Part shown: positions 44,945-54,446 of the stretch, in pieces
Layout of the letters: each line of letters opens with the position of its first letter
Numbering within the stretch: position 1 is the stretch's first letter
Assembly: GCF_011395035.1 (NCBI RefSeq)
Contig: NZ_CP024768.1
Coordinates: 2,579,286 to 2,643,285 of the forward strand
DNA length: 64,000 nt
DNA from: Pantoea cypripedii
GTDB lineage: Bacteria; Pseudomonadota; Gammaproteobacteria; Enterobacterales; Enterobacteriaceae
Direction: 5' to 3'
Notes under the pieces: generated by a model
Told to the model about the DNA's origin: nothing
Seen by the model: the letters and a program-made list of their open reading frames with translations, nothing else
Database searches by the model: none
Made by a program: the position numbers and the translations under genes

Positions 44945-45792
44945 CAGGCCATCGCCTGGGTCATCAACCCAAACGCCTGCATCTCACCGACCTGCGGTGA
45001 CCACGGCGTTCCCCGTATCATGGTGGTGGGGGCATCAACCTGCGCCAGCCCCAGCGTTTCCAGCCAGGCGGCCAGCGGCTGCGCACCGTCGGTATCGATG
45101 CGGACAAATTCGCCGCCCAGCCCCTGCATCAATGCGGCTACCAGCGCCTGCGCCACCGGCAGGCTTTGTGCGATCACCGGGCCAATCGACCAGCCATGAC
45201 CAAAACGCCGCAGACTGGCAAAACCGTGGATACGCTGCTGGGCATCCTGCAAAATCACCGTCTGGCTGTCAGCAATCAGCTGGTTCAGCAAACGCGGACG
45301 CCACATGCCATGTGCCTGATGATCCAGCTCAGTCAGTAAATCGGCATCCACCGGGGTGGCATTACGCAGCGTCAGCCCGGCAGGGAGAATCACCTGCGGC
45401 ACCGCCGCCAGCGCGCGTGTCTGATGCTGCTGGATATGGCCGGTGACGTTGAAACCGAGCTTTGCATACAGCCCTCTGCCCATTTCGGTCGCGTGCAGAC
45501 GCACGTTGCAGCCAGGAAATTTCTCCAGCAACGCCAGCATCAGCTGCTTGCCAACGCCGCGCCCCTGAAACTGGTCATTGACGATCACCAGACCAATGGT
45601 GGCGGACTGCTCCCCCCAGCGCCAGCCGATAGCGCTGCCGAGGTAAGCACCGTCTTCCTCGGCCACCACACCGTCACCCAGCTGTTGCGCCTGCAACCAA
45701 TCTTCACGGCGATGCGGCCACTTCAGGTGCTGCGTCATGGCAAAACCCTGTTCAATGTCGTCCGCCGTCATCGCACGTAATGTGATACTCAT
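44944..45792 (-). CDS. Two-domain GNAT acetyltransferase
   Basis: A 282-residue protein made of two GNAT domains. The N-terminal one is intact, with acetyl-CoA motif IVNDQFQGRGVGKQLMLALL and GRGLYAKLGFNVTGHI. The C-terminal one (about 140-282) lacks a clear R/Q-x-x-G-x-G/A motif and resembles the DUF1248-like partner domain (HGWSIGPVIAQSLPVAQALV). The substrate is probably an amine or amino acid from the surrounding pathway. It lies between the DadA-like oxidase and the GhrA-like reductase in one operon. Confidence 0.82.
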   Translation of the reverse strand: MSITLRAMTADDIEQGFAMTQHLKWPHRREDWLQAQQLGDGVVAEEDGAYLGSAIGWRWGEQSATIGLVIVNDQFQGRGVGKQLMLALLEKFPGCNVRLHATEMGRGLYAKLGFNVTGHIQQHQTRALAAVPQVILPAGLTLRNATPVDADLLTELDHQAHGMWRPRLLNQLIADSQTVILQDAQQRIHGFASLRRFGHGWSIGPVIAQSLPVAQALVAALMQGLGGEFVRIDTDGAQPLAAWLETLGLAQVDAPTTMIRGTPWSPQVGEMQAFGLMTQAMA

Positions 45793-45802
45793 GTGTTGCT
45801 CC

Positions 45803-47134
45803 TTACATCATGCCTGGCGCGTCAAGGCCACTGCCATCAACCAGACGGGAATAACGATAAGGGGTCGGATCCACCACCGGCGTGCCGTCGGTCGCCAGAT
45901 CGGCTGCCAGTCGCCCGGCCCCCGGACCAATACCAAAACCGTGTGCGCTGTACCCGGCTGAGATCACCAGCCCCGGCAATTTTGCCACGGTGGAGATCAC
46001 CGGAATGGCATCCGGCGTGCTGTCGATCATGCCGCCCCAGGATTGCGCCAGCCTGAGATTTGCCAGCGCCGGATACTCTTTACGCATCGCCGCCAGCCCC
46101 TCTTCAACGATGCTGGCATCGGCTGCCGGGTCGAGAATACGCACCCGTTCAAATGGCGACTGGCGATCAAACTCCCAACTGCCCAGCGCTTCCGGGCCTG
46201 AAAAGAACGGTCTGATGCCAGGATTGAATTTAAGATTTTTGCGACGGCTTTTGAAAGTCGGATAGAACTGACGCGCGTAGCGAATGCCCTGCGCACCGGG
46301 TTCAAGACGACCGCGACCAGACACCGAAACGGTGTAGCTGCCGTCGAGCTGCGGGCGGCAGGCAAAACCTGGGGTGTACAGCGGCATCGTAATCGCCTGT
46401 TCAATCGGCTGGGTGCGGAAGGCCGTGCCGATCACGTTGCCAAGCGGCAGATCGATACCATGACGGCGACAGAACATCGAGGTCCAGGCCCCGGCGGCAC
46501 AAATCACCCGGCTGGTTTTGATCAGGCCACGTTCGGTCCACACGCCACTGACCCGGCCAGCCGCAATATCCAGGCCGCGCACCGCACATTGCTGGAACAC
46601 CCGCGCGCCAAGACGTTGTGCACCGATCACCAGCCCGGCAGAAGCCAGGCGTGGCTCGGCATGACCATCGGTGGGTGAGGACACCCCACCGAGCCAGGGG
46701 GTGGTGCTGCCCGGCGTCATCGCTTTGGCCTGTTCGGCGCTGAGCATATCGCTGCGCACCCCATAGTTTTTTGCCATCCGGCCCCATTTTTCCCAGGCGG
46801 CGATGTCTGCTTCGTTACGTGTGGCATACACCAGACCACTGCGGCGGAATCCCAGTTCTTCGCCGGTGGCCGCGTTGAGTTCACCCCAACGCTGGAGCGC
46901 ATAGATGATCAGTGGCAGTTCGCGTTCATCGCGGTTCTGCTGACGGCACCAGCCCCAGTTACGGCTCGACTGCTCCGCCCCCACCAGCCCTTTTTCCACC
47001 AGCACCACTTTTAAACCCTGCTGGGCCAGCTCCCAGGTGGCGGCAGAACCGGCGATACCGGCACCAATCACCACCACATCGGCGGACTCAGGGAAATCAG
47101 CACTGTCCTGTACATAACGAATCGGCGCAGGCAT
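45803..47134 (-). CDS. FAD-dependent amino acid/amine oxidase (DAO family, DadA-like)
   Basis: A 443-residue flavoenzyme. The dinucleotide motif ADVVVIGAGIAGSAATWELA is near residue 20, with SSRNWGWCRQQNRDERE and GEELGFRRSGLVYATRNEA after it, and the C-terminal GLVISAGYSAHGFGIGPGAG typical of the DAO superfamily. It probably oxidises a secondary or primary amine or amino acid to the imine. It is distinct from the PuuB-like oxidase at 52452-53729. It lies 70 bases downstream... of the fused ATPase gene stop on the opposite flank of a lone REP (47172-47193), and 10 bases before the GNAT gene. Confidence 0.87.
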   Translation of the reverse strand: MPAPIRYVQDSADFPESADVVVIGAGIAGSAATWELAQQGLKVVLVEKGLVGAEQSSRNWGWCRQQNRDERELPLIIYALQRWGELNAATGEELGFRRSGLVYATRNEADIAAWEKWGRMAKNYGVRSDMLSAEQAKAMTPGSTTPWLGGVSSPTDGHAEPRLASAGLVIGAQRLGARVFQQCAVRGLDIAAGRVSGVWTERGLIKTSRVICAAGAWTSMFCRRHGIDLPLGNVIGTAFRTQPIEQAITMPLYTPGFACRPQLDGSYTVSVSGRGRLEPGAQGIRYARQFYPTFKSRRKNLKFNPGIRPFFSGPEALGSWEFDRQSPFERVRILDPAADASIVEEGLAAMRKEYPALANLRLAQSWGGMIDSTPDAIPVISTVAKLPGLVISAGYSAHGFGIGPGAGRLAADLATDGTPVVDPTPYRYSRLVDGSGLDAPGMM

Positions 47135-47171
47135 AACGTTATTACCTCAATGATTGAAAATATTCTGCGAT

Positions 47172-47193
47172 GCGCGATAAATCGCGCCGCTAC
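47172..47193. repeat. Single REP (family A), locus 7
   Basis: One unit ending in GCTAC without a facing partner, in the short gap between the ABC ATPase stop (47205) and the DadA-like oxidase start (47134). Confidence 0.85.
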
Positions 47194-47204
47194 GGTATGT
47201 GCGT

Positions 47205-48869
47205 TTATTCTGCCTTCAGCACTTCTTCGTGCTCATCGAGCCAGCCCTGACGCAACTCGGGCACGGCACGTTTCAGGCGTTCGAAATACAGCTCGCTGGT
47301 CGGCTTATCATAAACTGCCCGGGCAATCTGCGTCACAATCCGACCACTTTTCATCACCACGATATCATCGCAAACGGCGCGCACCGCGTGCATGTCGTGG
47401 CTGATAAACAGCACCGACAGCCCCAGCTCGCGCCGCAGTTCGCTGATCAGATCCAGCACCGCCGCCGCGACTACGGTGTCGAGCGCCGAAGTGACTTCAT
47501 CGCACAGGATCAGATCCGGCTCAGCGGCCAGTGCCCGTGCGAGGTTGACGCGCTGTTTTTGCCCGCCGGAGAGCGCCCACGGACGCCGCCATAACACGCT
47601 GCGCGGCAGTTTGACCAGGTCGAGCAACTGATGCAGCCGTTGTTCACGCGCCGCACCACTCAGGCCGTGAAACAAGGCCAGCGGACGTGACAGGATGCGT
47701 TCAACGCTGTGCGCCGGATTCAGTGCAGTGTCCGCCATCTGGAACACATACTGGATGCGGCGCAGCTCGTTGTCGGGCCGCTTGTGCATGTCACCATTAA
47801 TGTAGTGACCATTGAATAACAGATGCCCCTGGCTCGGCGCATTCAGCCCGGCAATGGCGTGCGCCAGCGTGGTTTTACCGGATCCCGATTCGCCAATAAT
47901 GCCGATCGCCTGCCCTTTCCACAGCCTGAGGTTGATGTCTTCGAGGATGCGGATTTTAGGCTGACCATCGCTGCCGCGTGGACCATAACCGGCACAGAGA
48001 TCGCGGACTTCCAGCAAGGGCTGCATCTCTGCGGTGGCAATGCTCCAGCTGCTCGGGCGCTCGCTCTGACGCGCGGCATCCATCAGCAATTGGGTGTATT
48101 CCGCCTGTGGGGCAGCAATCAGGCGTTCGGTGCTGCCGTATTCGGCCATCTGACCGCGTAACAGCACCAGAATGCGGTCGGCCATTTGTGCCACCACCGC
48201 CAAATCGTGGCTGACATAGATTGCCGTGACGCCGCGCTGGGCGACCACGCGGCGAAACGCCTTCAGCACCTCCACCTGTGTGGTTACATCCAGTGCGGTG
48301 GTCGGTTCATCGAGAATCACCACATCCGGATCGCCAATCAGCGCCATCGCCGTCATCAAACGCTGCAACTGGCCACCGGATACCTGATGCGGAAAGCGAT
48401 CACCGATAGTGTCCGGATTAGGCAGCGCCAGCTCGCGAAACAACGCGATAGCCTTCTCTTTCGCCGCTTTGCGCTTCATGCTGCCGTGGATCACCACCGG
48501 CTCGATCACCTGATCAAGAATGCGCATGCCAGGGTTAAACGACGCCGCCGCGCTCTGCGCGATATACGCCACTTTGTTACCGCGAAACTCGCGCAGCTGG
48601 CCGGGTGACAGGTGGCGGACATCGGTGCCGGCCACATGGATCATGCCGTCAGCGATACGACAGCCATGACGCGCATAACCCATCAGCGCCATGGCGATAG
48701 TGGTTTTGCCAGAGCCGGATTCACCTATCAGCGCCAGCACTTCGCCCTTCTGCACGGTAAAACGAATGTCGGAAACCAGATCGATTTCTTCGCCTTTGTC
48801 GGTCTGCGCGGTGACACGCAGGTTCTCGACAGCGATCACCGGCATCGCGGTGTGCGGTGTCACGTTCAT
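47205..48869 (-). CDS. Peptide/nickel-type ABC transporter, fused double ATPase
   Basis: A 554-residue protein joining two DppD/DppF-like ATPase domains, as in GsiA or YejF. Domain 1 has GESGSGKTT, VSGGQLQRLMTAMAL and VVILDEPTTALDVTTQ; domain 2 has GESGSGKTT, LSGGQKQRVNLARAL and LILCDEVTSALDTV, where a C-D-E replaces the usual L-D-E. It powers the importer formed with the two permeases and the Tat-exported binding protein upstream. The start overlaps the permease stop (ATGA). Confidence 0.92.
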   Translation of the reverse strand: MNVTPHTAMPVIAVENLRVTAQTDKGEEIDLVSDIRFTVQKGEVLALIGESGSGKTTIAMALMGYARHGCRIADGMIHVAGTDVRHLSPGQLREFRGNKVAYIAQSAAASFNPGMRILDQVIEPVVIHGSMKRKAAKEKAIALFRELALPNPDTIGDRFPHQVSGGQLQRLMTAMALIGDPDVVILDEPTTALDVTTQVEVLKAFRRVVAQRGVTAIYVSHDLAVVAQMADRILVLLRGQMAEYGSTERLIAAPQAEYTQLLMDAARQSERPSSWSIATAEMQPLLEVRDLCAGYGPRGSDGQPKIRILEDINLRLWKGQAIGIIGESGSGKTTLAHAIAGLNAPSQGHLLFNGHYINGDMHKRPDNELRRIQYVFQMADTALNPAHSVERILSRPLALFHGLSGAAREQRLHQLLDLVKLPRSVLWRRPWALSGGQKQRVNLARALAAEPDLILCDEVTSALDTVVAAAVLDLISELRRELGLSVLFISHDMHAVRAVCDDIVVMKSGRIVTQIARAVYDKPTSELYFERLKRAVPELRQGWLDEHEEVLKAE

Positions 48870-49717
48870 GCTCCCTCCAACACCCGGCTCAGCGGACGCA
48901 TCGCCTGCAGGCTGTCGATAAACAGGTTGGCCCCAATGGTCAGGCTGGCGATCGCCACCGCCGGCATCAGTACCGCAGGTGAACCATCAAACAAACCCTG
49001 GATGTTTTCGCGTACCAGCGTGCCCCAGTCGGCATACGGCGGTTGAACACCGAGGCCGAGGAAGCTCAGGCCGCTGAGCAGCAACACGATGTAGACGAAA
49101 CGCAGACCGAAATCGGTCAGCATCGGGTGCACCATATTCGGCAGAATGTCGTGGATGGCGATATTCCAGCGACTTTCCCCGCGCAGTTTAGAGGCGCGCA
49201 CGTAATCCATATTGCGCAGGCTGCTGGCCATGGCAAAGGCGATACGAAATGCGCCTGGCCAGTAGGTAAATATCGCCGTGAGAATCAGCATCGGCAGGGA
49301 AGAACCGAACACCGCCACAATCATCAGCGACAGCACTTTGCCCGGCAGGACCAGCAGCGCATCGTTGACGCGTCCCAGCAGTTCCTCCAGCCAGCGCCCG
49401 GTGACGGCTGCCAGCAATGCCAGCAACGTACCAATCAGGCTGGCCCCGATCGCCGCACTGAGCGCCAGGCCGATGGAGAACTTCGCGCCATACAGAATGC
49501 GGCTGAGTATGTCGCGCCCCAGATAGTCGGTACCCAGCCAGTTATCTGCGGTAAAGCCACCCAGCATCGGACCGCCGCCAATATCTTCGACGCTGTGCGG
49601 TGCCAGTTGCGTGCCGAATAACGCCATCAACACCCAGAACAGCGAGATCAACAGGCCAAAGCGACCGGAGATCGATAGCGACTGAAAAAAGCGCCAGGGT
49701 AGTAGCAAGCTATTCAT
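48866..49717 (-). CDS. Peptide/nickel-type ABC permease, DppC-like
   Basis: A 283-residue inner-membrane permease. The DppC/OppC hallmarks are HSVEDIGGGPMLGGFTADNW, LGTDYLGRDILSRILYGAKF, MDYVRASKLRGESRWNIAIH (coupling helix) and LSFLGLGVQPPYADWGTLVR. ATG 49717 has GGAGG upstream and overlaps the stop of the preceding permease gene; an ATG at 49729 is less suitable. It forms the pore together with the DppB-like subunit. Confidence 0.93.
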   Translation of the reverse strand: MNSLLLPWRFFQSLSISGRFGLLISLFWVLMALFGTQLAPHSVEDIGGGPMLGGFTADNWLGTDYLGRDILSRILYGAKFSIGLALSAAIGASLIGTLLALLAAVTGRWLEELLGRVNDALLVLPGKVLSLMIVAVFGSSLPMLILTAIFTYWPGAFRIAFAMASSLRNMDYVRASKLRGESRWNIAIHDILPNMVHPMLTDFGLRFVYIVLLLSGLSFLGLGVQPPYADWGTLVRENIQGLFDGSPAVLMPAVAIASLTIGANLFIDSLQAMRPLSRVLEGA

Positions 49718-50670
49718 CAGCTCCTCCATTTCGGGTTAAAGGCGATGGTGAGAATGTCGGCGGCCAGCAACAACAGCAGGTAGCAGGCGGCAAACAGCAT
49801 CACGCAAAATTGCACCACCGGCAGATCGCGGTTGCTGACCGCATCGACCAGCGCGCTGGCGAGTCCGGGGTAACTGAAGATGGTTTCGATGATGATCACG
49901 CCACCAAACAGATACGACAGGCTGAGCGAGATGGAGTTAGCAATCGGGCCGACGGCGTTAGGCAGCGCATGACGCAGCACCGCCCGCAGTGGCGATACGC
50001 CTTTTAAGCGCGCCATCTCCAGATAAGGGCTGTCGAGCTGATTGATGATGGCGGCACGCGTCATACGTGCCATTTGCGCCACCAGCACGCAGCACAGCGT
50101 CAGCACCGGTAACGCATAGGACTTCAGGTAACTGAGCAGGCTCATATCCGGGCTGCCGAACGACATCGCCGACACCCAATGCAGTTTCACCGCAAAAATC
50201 AGCACCGCCACCGTCGCCACCAGAAATTCCGGCACCGCGACCGTCGCCATGGTGCTGACCACGAGGAAGCGATCGATCAGCGAACCTCGCTTCATCGCCG
50301 CCGCAATGCCGATCACCAGCGCCAGCGGGACGCAGATCAGCGTGGTGATCGCCGCCAGCTGGAAGGTGGCCGGAATACGCTGCGCCACCAGCTGGGCCAC
50401 CGGCAAGTGGCTGGCGAACGAGATGCCGAAATCACCCCGCAGCATGCCACCCAGCCAGCTGAAATAACGCACCAGCAGCGGCTGATCCAGCCCGAGCTGC
50501 TGGCGTAACGCCGCCACCGTTTCCGGTGTGGCGTTTTGCCCCAGAATCATCTGCGCCGCGTCACCGGGCAGCAGGCTGGTGATAAAAAACACCACCGCCG
50601 AGACGATAAGTAAAGTCAGGACGCCCGCGCCTGCGCGCCGGGCAATCAGGAACATCATGTATCGGTTCAT
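49717..50670 (-). CDS. Peptide/nickel-type ABC permease, DppB-like
   Basis: A 317-residue inner-membrane permease with the DppB/NikB N-terminal helix, LLPGDAAQMILGQNATPETV, LGLDQPLLVRYFSWLGGMLR GDFG-type residues, ARMTRAAIINQLDSPYLEMA and VIIIETIFSYPGLASALVDA. The ATG at 50670 follows GAGGAG. It lies 26 bases after the binding-protein gene. The substrate of this class ranges from di/oligopeptides to nickel, opines and amines. Confidence 0.93.
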   Translation of the reverse strand: MNRYMMFLIARRAGAGVLTLLIVSAVVFFITSLLPGDAAQMILGQNATPETVAALRQQLGLDQPLLVRYFSWLGGMLRGDFGISFASHLPVAQLVAQRIPATFQLAAITTLICVPLALVIGIAAAMKRGSLIDRFLVVSTMATVAVPEFLVATVAVLIFAVKLHWVSAMSFGSPDMSLLSYLKSYALPVLTLCCVLVAQMARMTRAAIINQLDSPYLEMARLKGVSPLRAVLRHALPNAVGPIANSISLSLSYLFGGVIIIETIFSYPGLASALVDAVSNRDLPVVQFCVMLFAACYLLLLLAADILTIAFNPKWRS

Positions 50671-50696
50671 CGGCGTACTCCTCTCAGGGTTAGAGA

Positions 50697-52301
50697 TCAG
50701 GCAGAGAGCCAGGCAAACTCATGGAAGCGATAACCCATCATCATGCCTGATGGCCATGCCTCCACCCCTTTCACCTTCTTGTTGTAACCATCAGTGGAGC
50801 TGATAAAAGTCGGGATAATGGTGCCGCAGTGGTCGTAAATCAGCGTCTGCATATCGCCGTACATCTGCTTGCGTTTCGCCTGATCGCGTTCACCCCGCGC
50901 GGCCACCACCAGTTGGTCAAACTGATCGTTTTTCCAGCCGGATTCGTTGTTGGAAGCGGTGGAGAGATAGAACTGGGAGAACAGCATATCCAGCGTCGGA
51001 CGCGGGTTGATGGAGCCATAACCGACCGGATCTTTGGTCCAGTGCGTTGACCAGTAGCCGTCATAGGGCACACGACGCACCTTGAAGTTCACCCCGGTGT
51101 TACGCGCGACCTGCTGAATCAGCTGACCGCCCTCCACTGCCCCTTCGATATTTGGCGTGGTGATGATTTCCACGTTGGCACCGACCATGCCAGCTTTTTT
51201 GAAGTGGAATTTGGCTTTTTCCACATCCAGCGGACGGGGTTTCAGCTCCGCGTTGTACAACGGATGCCACGGCGGTACTGGCGTGTCATTACTGACATCG
51301 CCATATCCCTGCAACACGGTTTTCACCAGCATTTCGCGCGGTTGCAGATACTTCATCCCCAGCACGAAATCTTCACTGCTGCCTGGCTTCACATCGGTAC
51401 GCACGATCAGGTTGGTGTACATGCCGGATTTACTCTCCAGCACGCCAAAATCACTGGTCGCCTTGATGCGTTTGCAATCGGCGGCACTGAGGGTCGAGAT
51501 AATATGCAGGTCGCCCGACATCAGCGCATTGACGCGCGCCGCCTGGTCGGTCACGCCCAGCAGTTCCACCTCGTCGAGATGCGGTAAGCCCGGTTTGAAG
51601 TAGTCAGGGTTTTTCACGCCGACGGTGCGCACGCCGGGGCTGAATTCTTTCAGTTTGAACGGGCCGGTGCCGATGCCTTTACTGAAATCTTTGGTGCCAT
51701 CCTGCACGATCAGAAACGGTGCCGCCGCCAGCATGTAGGGGACGTCAAAGTTGGCATGAGCGAGTACCAGCTGCACGTCGTTATCATTGATGGCGGTGAA
51801 GGTTTTAAATTGATCGGCCAGCTTGAAGGCGTTGGAGGCCACGGCCGGATCTTTGTGGCGGCTCAGAGAGTAAATAACATCTTTCGCCGTCAGCGGTTTA
51901 CCGTCGTGGAAGGTGACGCCCTTGCGCAGCGTAATCTGCCAGGTGATGCCGTCACTGGATTCCACCGATTCCGCCAGCCCCGGTTGAACTTGCAGGTTTT
52001 TGTCCAGTTCAGTCAGGCCGCTGTAGACCATAAATTGACGGGTGTAATCGCCGCTGTTGTTACCTTTGGCGGGGTCGAGGGTATCGGTTGCCGAGGCGTT
52101 GGCCATTGCCGCGCGCAGTTTGCCCCCTTTGACCGGCGTTTCCGCCGCAAACCCCATTTCCGGAAAACCGATCAGACCGGTGCTCATCACCGCACCGGCG
52201 GACAACAACTTCATCAGGCTACGACGGGACAGCGACCCTTCGGTCAGTGCACGCATCAGGGCCGGATTCACAGCGTCAGATTCTTTCTTAAATTTACTCA
52301 T
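50697..52301 (-). CDS. ABC transporter substrate-binding protein, family 5, Tat-exported
   Basis: A 534-residue SBP_bac_5 (DppA/OppA-type) protein. Its N-terminus carries a twin-arginine signal (SRRSLMKLLSAGAVMSTGLI, cleavage near GFA-AET) rather than a Sec signal. Family features are NASATDTLDPAKGN, VYSGLTELDKNLQVQPGLAE, ITLRKGVTFHDGKPLTAKDV and GTGPFKLKEFSPG. It captures the imported compound; homologues bind peptides, glutathione, nickel or amine-type molecules, so no substrate can be named. The ATG at 52301 (MSKFKKE) is preferred to an upstream GTG. Confidence 0.92.
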   Translation of the reverse strand: MSKFKKESDAVNPALMRALTEGSLSRRSLMKLLSAGAVMSTGLIGFPEMGFAAETPVKGGKLRAAMANASATDTLDPAKGNNSGDYTRQFMVYSGLTELDKNLQVQPGLAESVESSDGITWQITLRKGVTFHDGKPLTAKDVIYSLSRHKDPAVASNAFKLADQFKTFTAINDNDVQLVLAHANFDVPYMLAAAPFLIVQDGTKDFSKGIGTGPFKLKEFSPGVRTVGVKNPDYFKPGLPHLDEVELLGVTDQAARVNALMSGDLHIISTLSAADCKRIKATSDFGVLESKSGMYTNLIVRTDVKPGSSEDFVLGMKYLQPREMLVKTVLQGYGDVSNDTPVPPWHPLYNAELKPRPLDVEKAKFHFKKAGMVGANVEIITTPNIEGAVEGGQLIQQVARNTGVNFKVRRVPYDGYWSTHWTKDPVGYGSINPRPTLDMLFSQFYLSTASNNESGWKNDQFDQLVVAARGERDQAKRKQMYGDMQTLIYDHCGTIIPTFISSTDGYNKKVKGVEAWPSGMMMGYRFHEFAWLSA

Positions 52302-52370
52302 CTGCACACCCTCAATATGAAATGTTGCTTGTTTTGATAGCCATCATTGAAATCCGCACCCTCCCTCGTT

Positions 52371-52432
52371 GCGCAATAAATTGCGCCGCTACGGGGGAAT
52401 GCACATATTGGTAGCGGCGCGATTTATCGCGC
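52371..52432. repeat. REP pair (family A BIME), locus 8
   Basis: Left unit 52371-52392 has the GCGCAATAAATTGCGC variant stem seen also at locus 3; right unit 52411-52432 is canonical. The spacer is 18 bases. It lies inside the operon between the PuuB-like oxidase and the binding protein. Confidence 0.9.
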
Positions 52433-52451
52433 GGTTATACGCAAGGGGATA

Positions 52452-53729
52452 TCAGGAGAGCCGGTCCTTAGCTTTGTAATACAAGCCCGCGAGCGGCAAA
52501 AACCACGGTTTGCCGTGGTAACCGGGCAACGCAGGCCAGGCCGCACGCTGCCACGGGTTATCATTGTTTTTCCCGGCCAGCACATCAGCCATCACCCGCC
52601 CCATCCAGGTTGACATCTGGGTGCCATGCCCGCTGTAGCCGAGGGAATAGAACACGCCGTCATGCTCACCGGCACGCGGCAGCCGGTCGGCGGTCATATC
52701 GACCATGCCGCCCCAGCAGTAATCAATGCGTGCCTTACCCAACTGCGGGAACAGCGCGGTCATGGCCGCCCGTAACACTTCACCGCTGCGTGAGTCCGAT
52801 GTTGGGTTACTGACGGCAAAGCGGGCGCGGCCACCAAACACCAGACGACGGTCGGCCGTGGTACGGAAATAGTTACCAATATTTAGCGAGGTGACGTAAG
52901 TACGATCCTGCGGCAGGATCTGGTGCAGCAGCTCATCGCCCAGCGGTTCTGTCACCACAATAAAGCTGCCCACCGGCACGATGCGGCGCTGGAACCACGG
53001 AAACGGCCCCTCATTGGACACGCCGGTCGCCATCAGCACCTTGTCAGCCACGATTTCGCCTTTAGCGGTGGTGATACGATGGCGATAGCCGTTCAGACGG
53101 GTTAACCCGGTGACTGCGTGGTGCGGGAATATCTTCGCCCCACTGCGCGCGGCGGCTTCCGCCAGCCCGACACCAAATTTCCCCATATGCATCTGACCGC
53201 CACGCTTTTGCAGCAGGCCACCGTGAAAAGCATCGCTGCCCACTTCACGGCGGATGTCATCTTTGCTGATAAGCTCGATCTCCGGGTCCACGGTGTCGCG
53301 CATCAGTTGCCAGGCGCTGCGCAGGCCAGGAAAGTGCGTGGCCTTGCTGGCGAGTTTCAGTTTGCCGCACAAGCGGAAGTCACAATCGATTTGCTCGTCC
53401 TGCACCAGTTGTTCGACATAGCTCACCGCCCCATCGAAAGCACGATAGAAACGGCTAGCCTGCTCCAACCCCTGGCTGGCAACCAGCGCGGCAAAGTTTT
53501 GCGAGACGCCGGTATTGCAGTGGCCACCGTTACGCGCCGAGGCCTGGCTCATGATGTCGCCGCTTTCCAGCAGCACCACATCGATACCGCTCCGTGCCAG
53601 GCTGAGCGCCGCGGAGACGCCGGTAAAGCCACCACCAATCACCACCACGCTGGCCGTGGCGGGCAGCGCACCCGTGGCTGCGCCAGTAAATTGTGGTGCG
53701 GTGGCCTGCCAGAAGGATTCGAGTTTCAT
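52452..53729 (-). CDS. FAD-dependent oxidoreductase (PuuB-like, DAO family)
   Basis: A 425-residue flavoenzyme similar to gamma-glutamylputrescine oxidase. The FAD motif SVVVIGGGFTGVSAALSLAR is at about 28-47, followed by the PuuB-style SQASARNGGHCNTGVSQNFA, and near the C-terminus YCWGGMVDMTADRLPRAGEH and SLGYSGHGTQMSTWMGRV. It would oxidise an amine to an aldehyde with H2O2 production, feeding the aldehyde dehydrogenase encoded first in the operon. No PuuA-type ligase is encoded here, so the classical putrescine route is incomplete. Confidence 0.87.
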   Translation of the reverse strand: MKLESFWQATAPQFTGAATGALPATASVVVIGGGFTGVSAALSLARSGIDVVLLESGDIMSQASARNGGHCNTGVSQNFAALVASQGLEQASRFYRAFDGAVSYVEQLVQDEQIDCDFRLCGKLKLASKATHFPGLRSAWQLMRDTVDPEIELISKDDIRREVGSDAFHGGLLQKRGGQMHMGKFGVGLAEAAARSGAKIFPHHAVTGLTRLNGYRHRITTAKGEIVADKVLMATGVSNEGPFPWFQRRIVPVGSFIVVTEPLGDELLHQILPQDRTYVTSLNIGNYFRTTADRRLVFGGRARFAVSNPTSDSRSGEVLRAAMTALFPQLGKARIDYCWGGMVDMTADRLPRAGEHDGVFYSLGYSGHGTQMSTWMGRVMADVLAGKNNDNPWQRAAWPALPGYHGKPWFLPLAGLYYKAKDRLS

Positions 53730-53746
53730 TGCGCTGCCCTCCTGGC

Positions 53747-54415
53747 TTAGAGTCCAACCACAGCGGGCAGACCGCCGATATCTTTGATCTCGGTGTAGCC
53801 GTATGCCGGGTTGGCGGGGTCATGACCGCGGTTGACCCACACCTTATTGGTGATCCCCATGTCATGGCAGGTCATCAGGTCATAACGCAGGCTGGAGGAA
53901 ACGTGCAGGATCTCGTCCGGGCGGCAATCGAGTTTTTCCAGCATGTATTCAAAGCCTTTCATCTGCGGCTTATAGGCGCCGACTTCTTCTGCGGTGATCG
54001 CCATATGGATCGGTGCACCGAGACGCGGAATATGATGCGGCAGCAGGTCTTTCATCGAGTTGGAAAGCAGCACCAGCGGGAATTCTTGCGCCACTTTCGC
54101 CAGACCGGCAGGCACATCCGCATGCGGCCCCCAGGTGGCACAGTCGGTGTAGATAAAGTCGCTGTCGGCCTTGTCCCACTGCACGCCCCACTTGTGACAG
54201 GCGCGTTGCAGCGCGTTGCTCACCACGTCGTAATAGGGTTTCCATGCGCCCAGCACTTCATCCATGCGGTAACGGGCGAAATCGGTGGTGAACGCCAGCA
54301 TCGCTTCCGGCGCGACGCGTTGTCTGAAGCAGCGCTCAGCCGCCCCGGCCATATCGAAGTTGATCAAAGTGCCGTAGCAATCAAAGGTGATGTATTTCGG
54401 TTTAAACAGTGCCAT
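53747..54415 (-). CDS. HAD-family hydrolase, haloacid dehalogenase type II-like
   Basis: A 222-residue HAD protein of the L-2-haloacid dehalogenase branch. The nucleophile motif is ITFDCYGTLINFD (Asp), motif II LVLLSNS, motif III lysine in EEVGAYKPQMKGFEYML, and HVSSSLRYDLMTCHDMGI at the end. Dehalogenases proper usually carry S-x-N in the last motif, whereas here it reads SSSLRYD, so a dehalogenase function is doubtful and phosphatase or another hydrolase activity is possible. It lies between the aldehyde dehydrogenase and the PuuB-like oxidase, with 17-31 base gaps. Confidence 0.83.
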   Translation of the reverse strand: MALFKPKYITFDCYGTLINFDMAGAAERCFRQRVAPEAMLAFTTDFARYRMDEVLGAWKPYYDVVSNALQRACHKWGVQWDKADSDFIYTDCATWGPHADVPAGLAKVAQEFPLVLLSNSMKDLLPHHIPRLGAPIHMAITAEEVGAYKPQMKGFEYMLEKLDCRPDEILHVSSSLRYDLMTCHDMGITNKVWVNRGHDPANPAYGYTEIKDIGGLPAVVGL

Positions 54416-54446
54416 GACGCGACCTCGTCGTTGTCTGAAACGGAAA

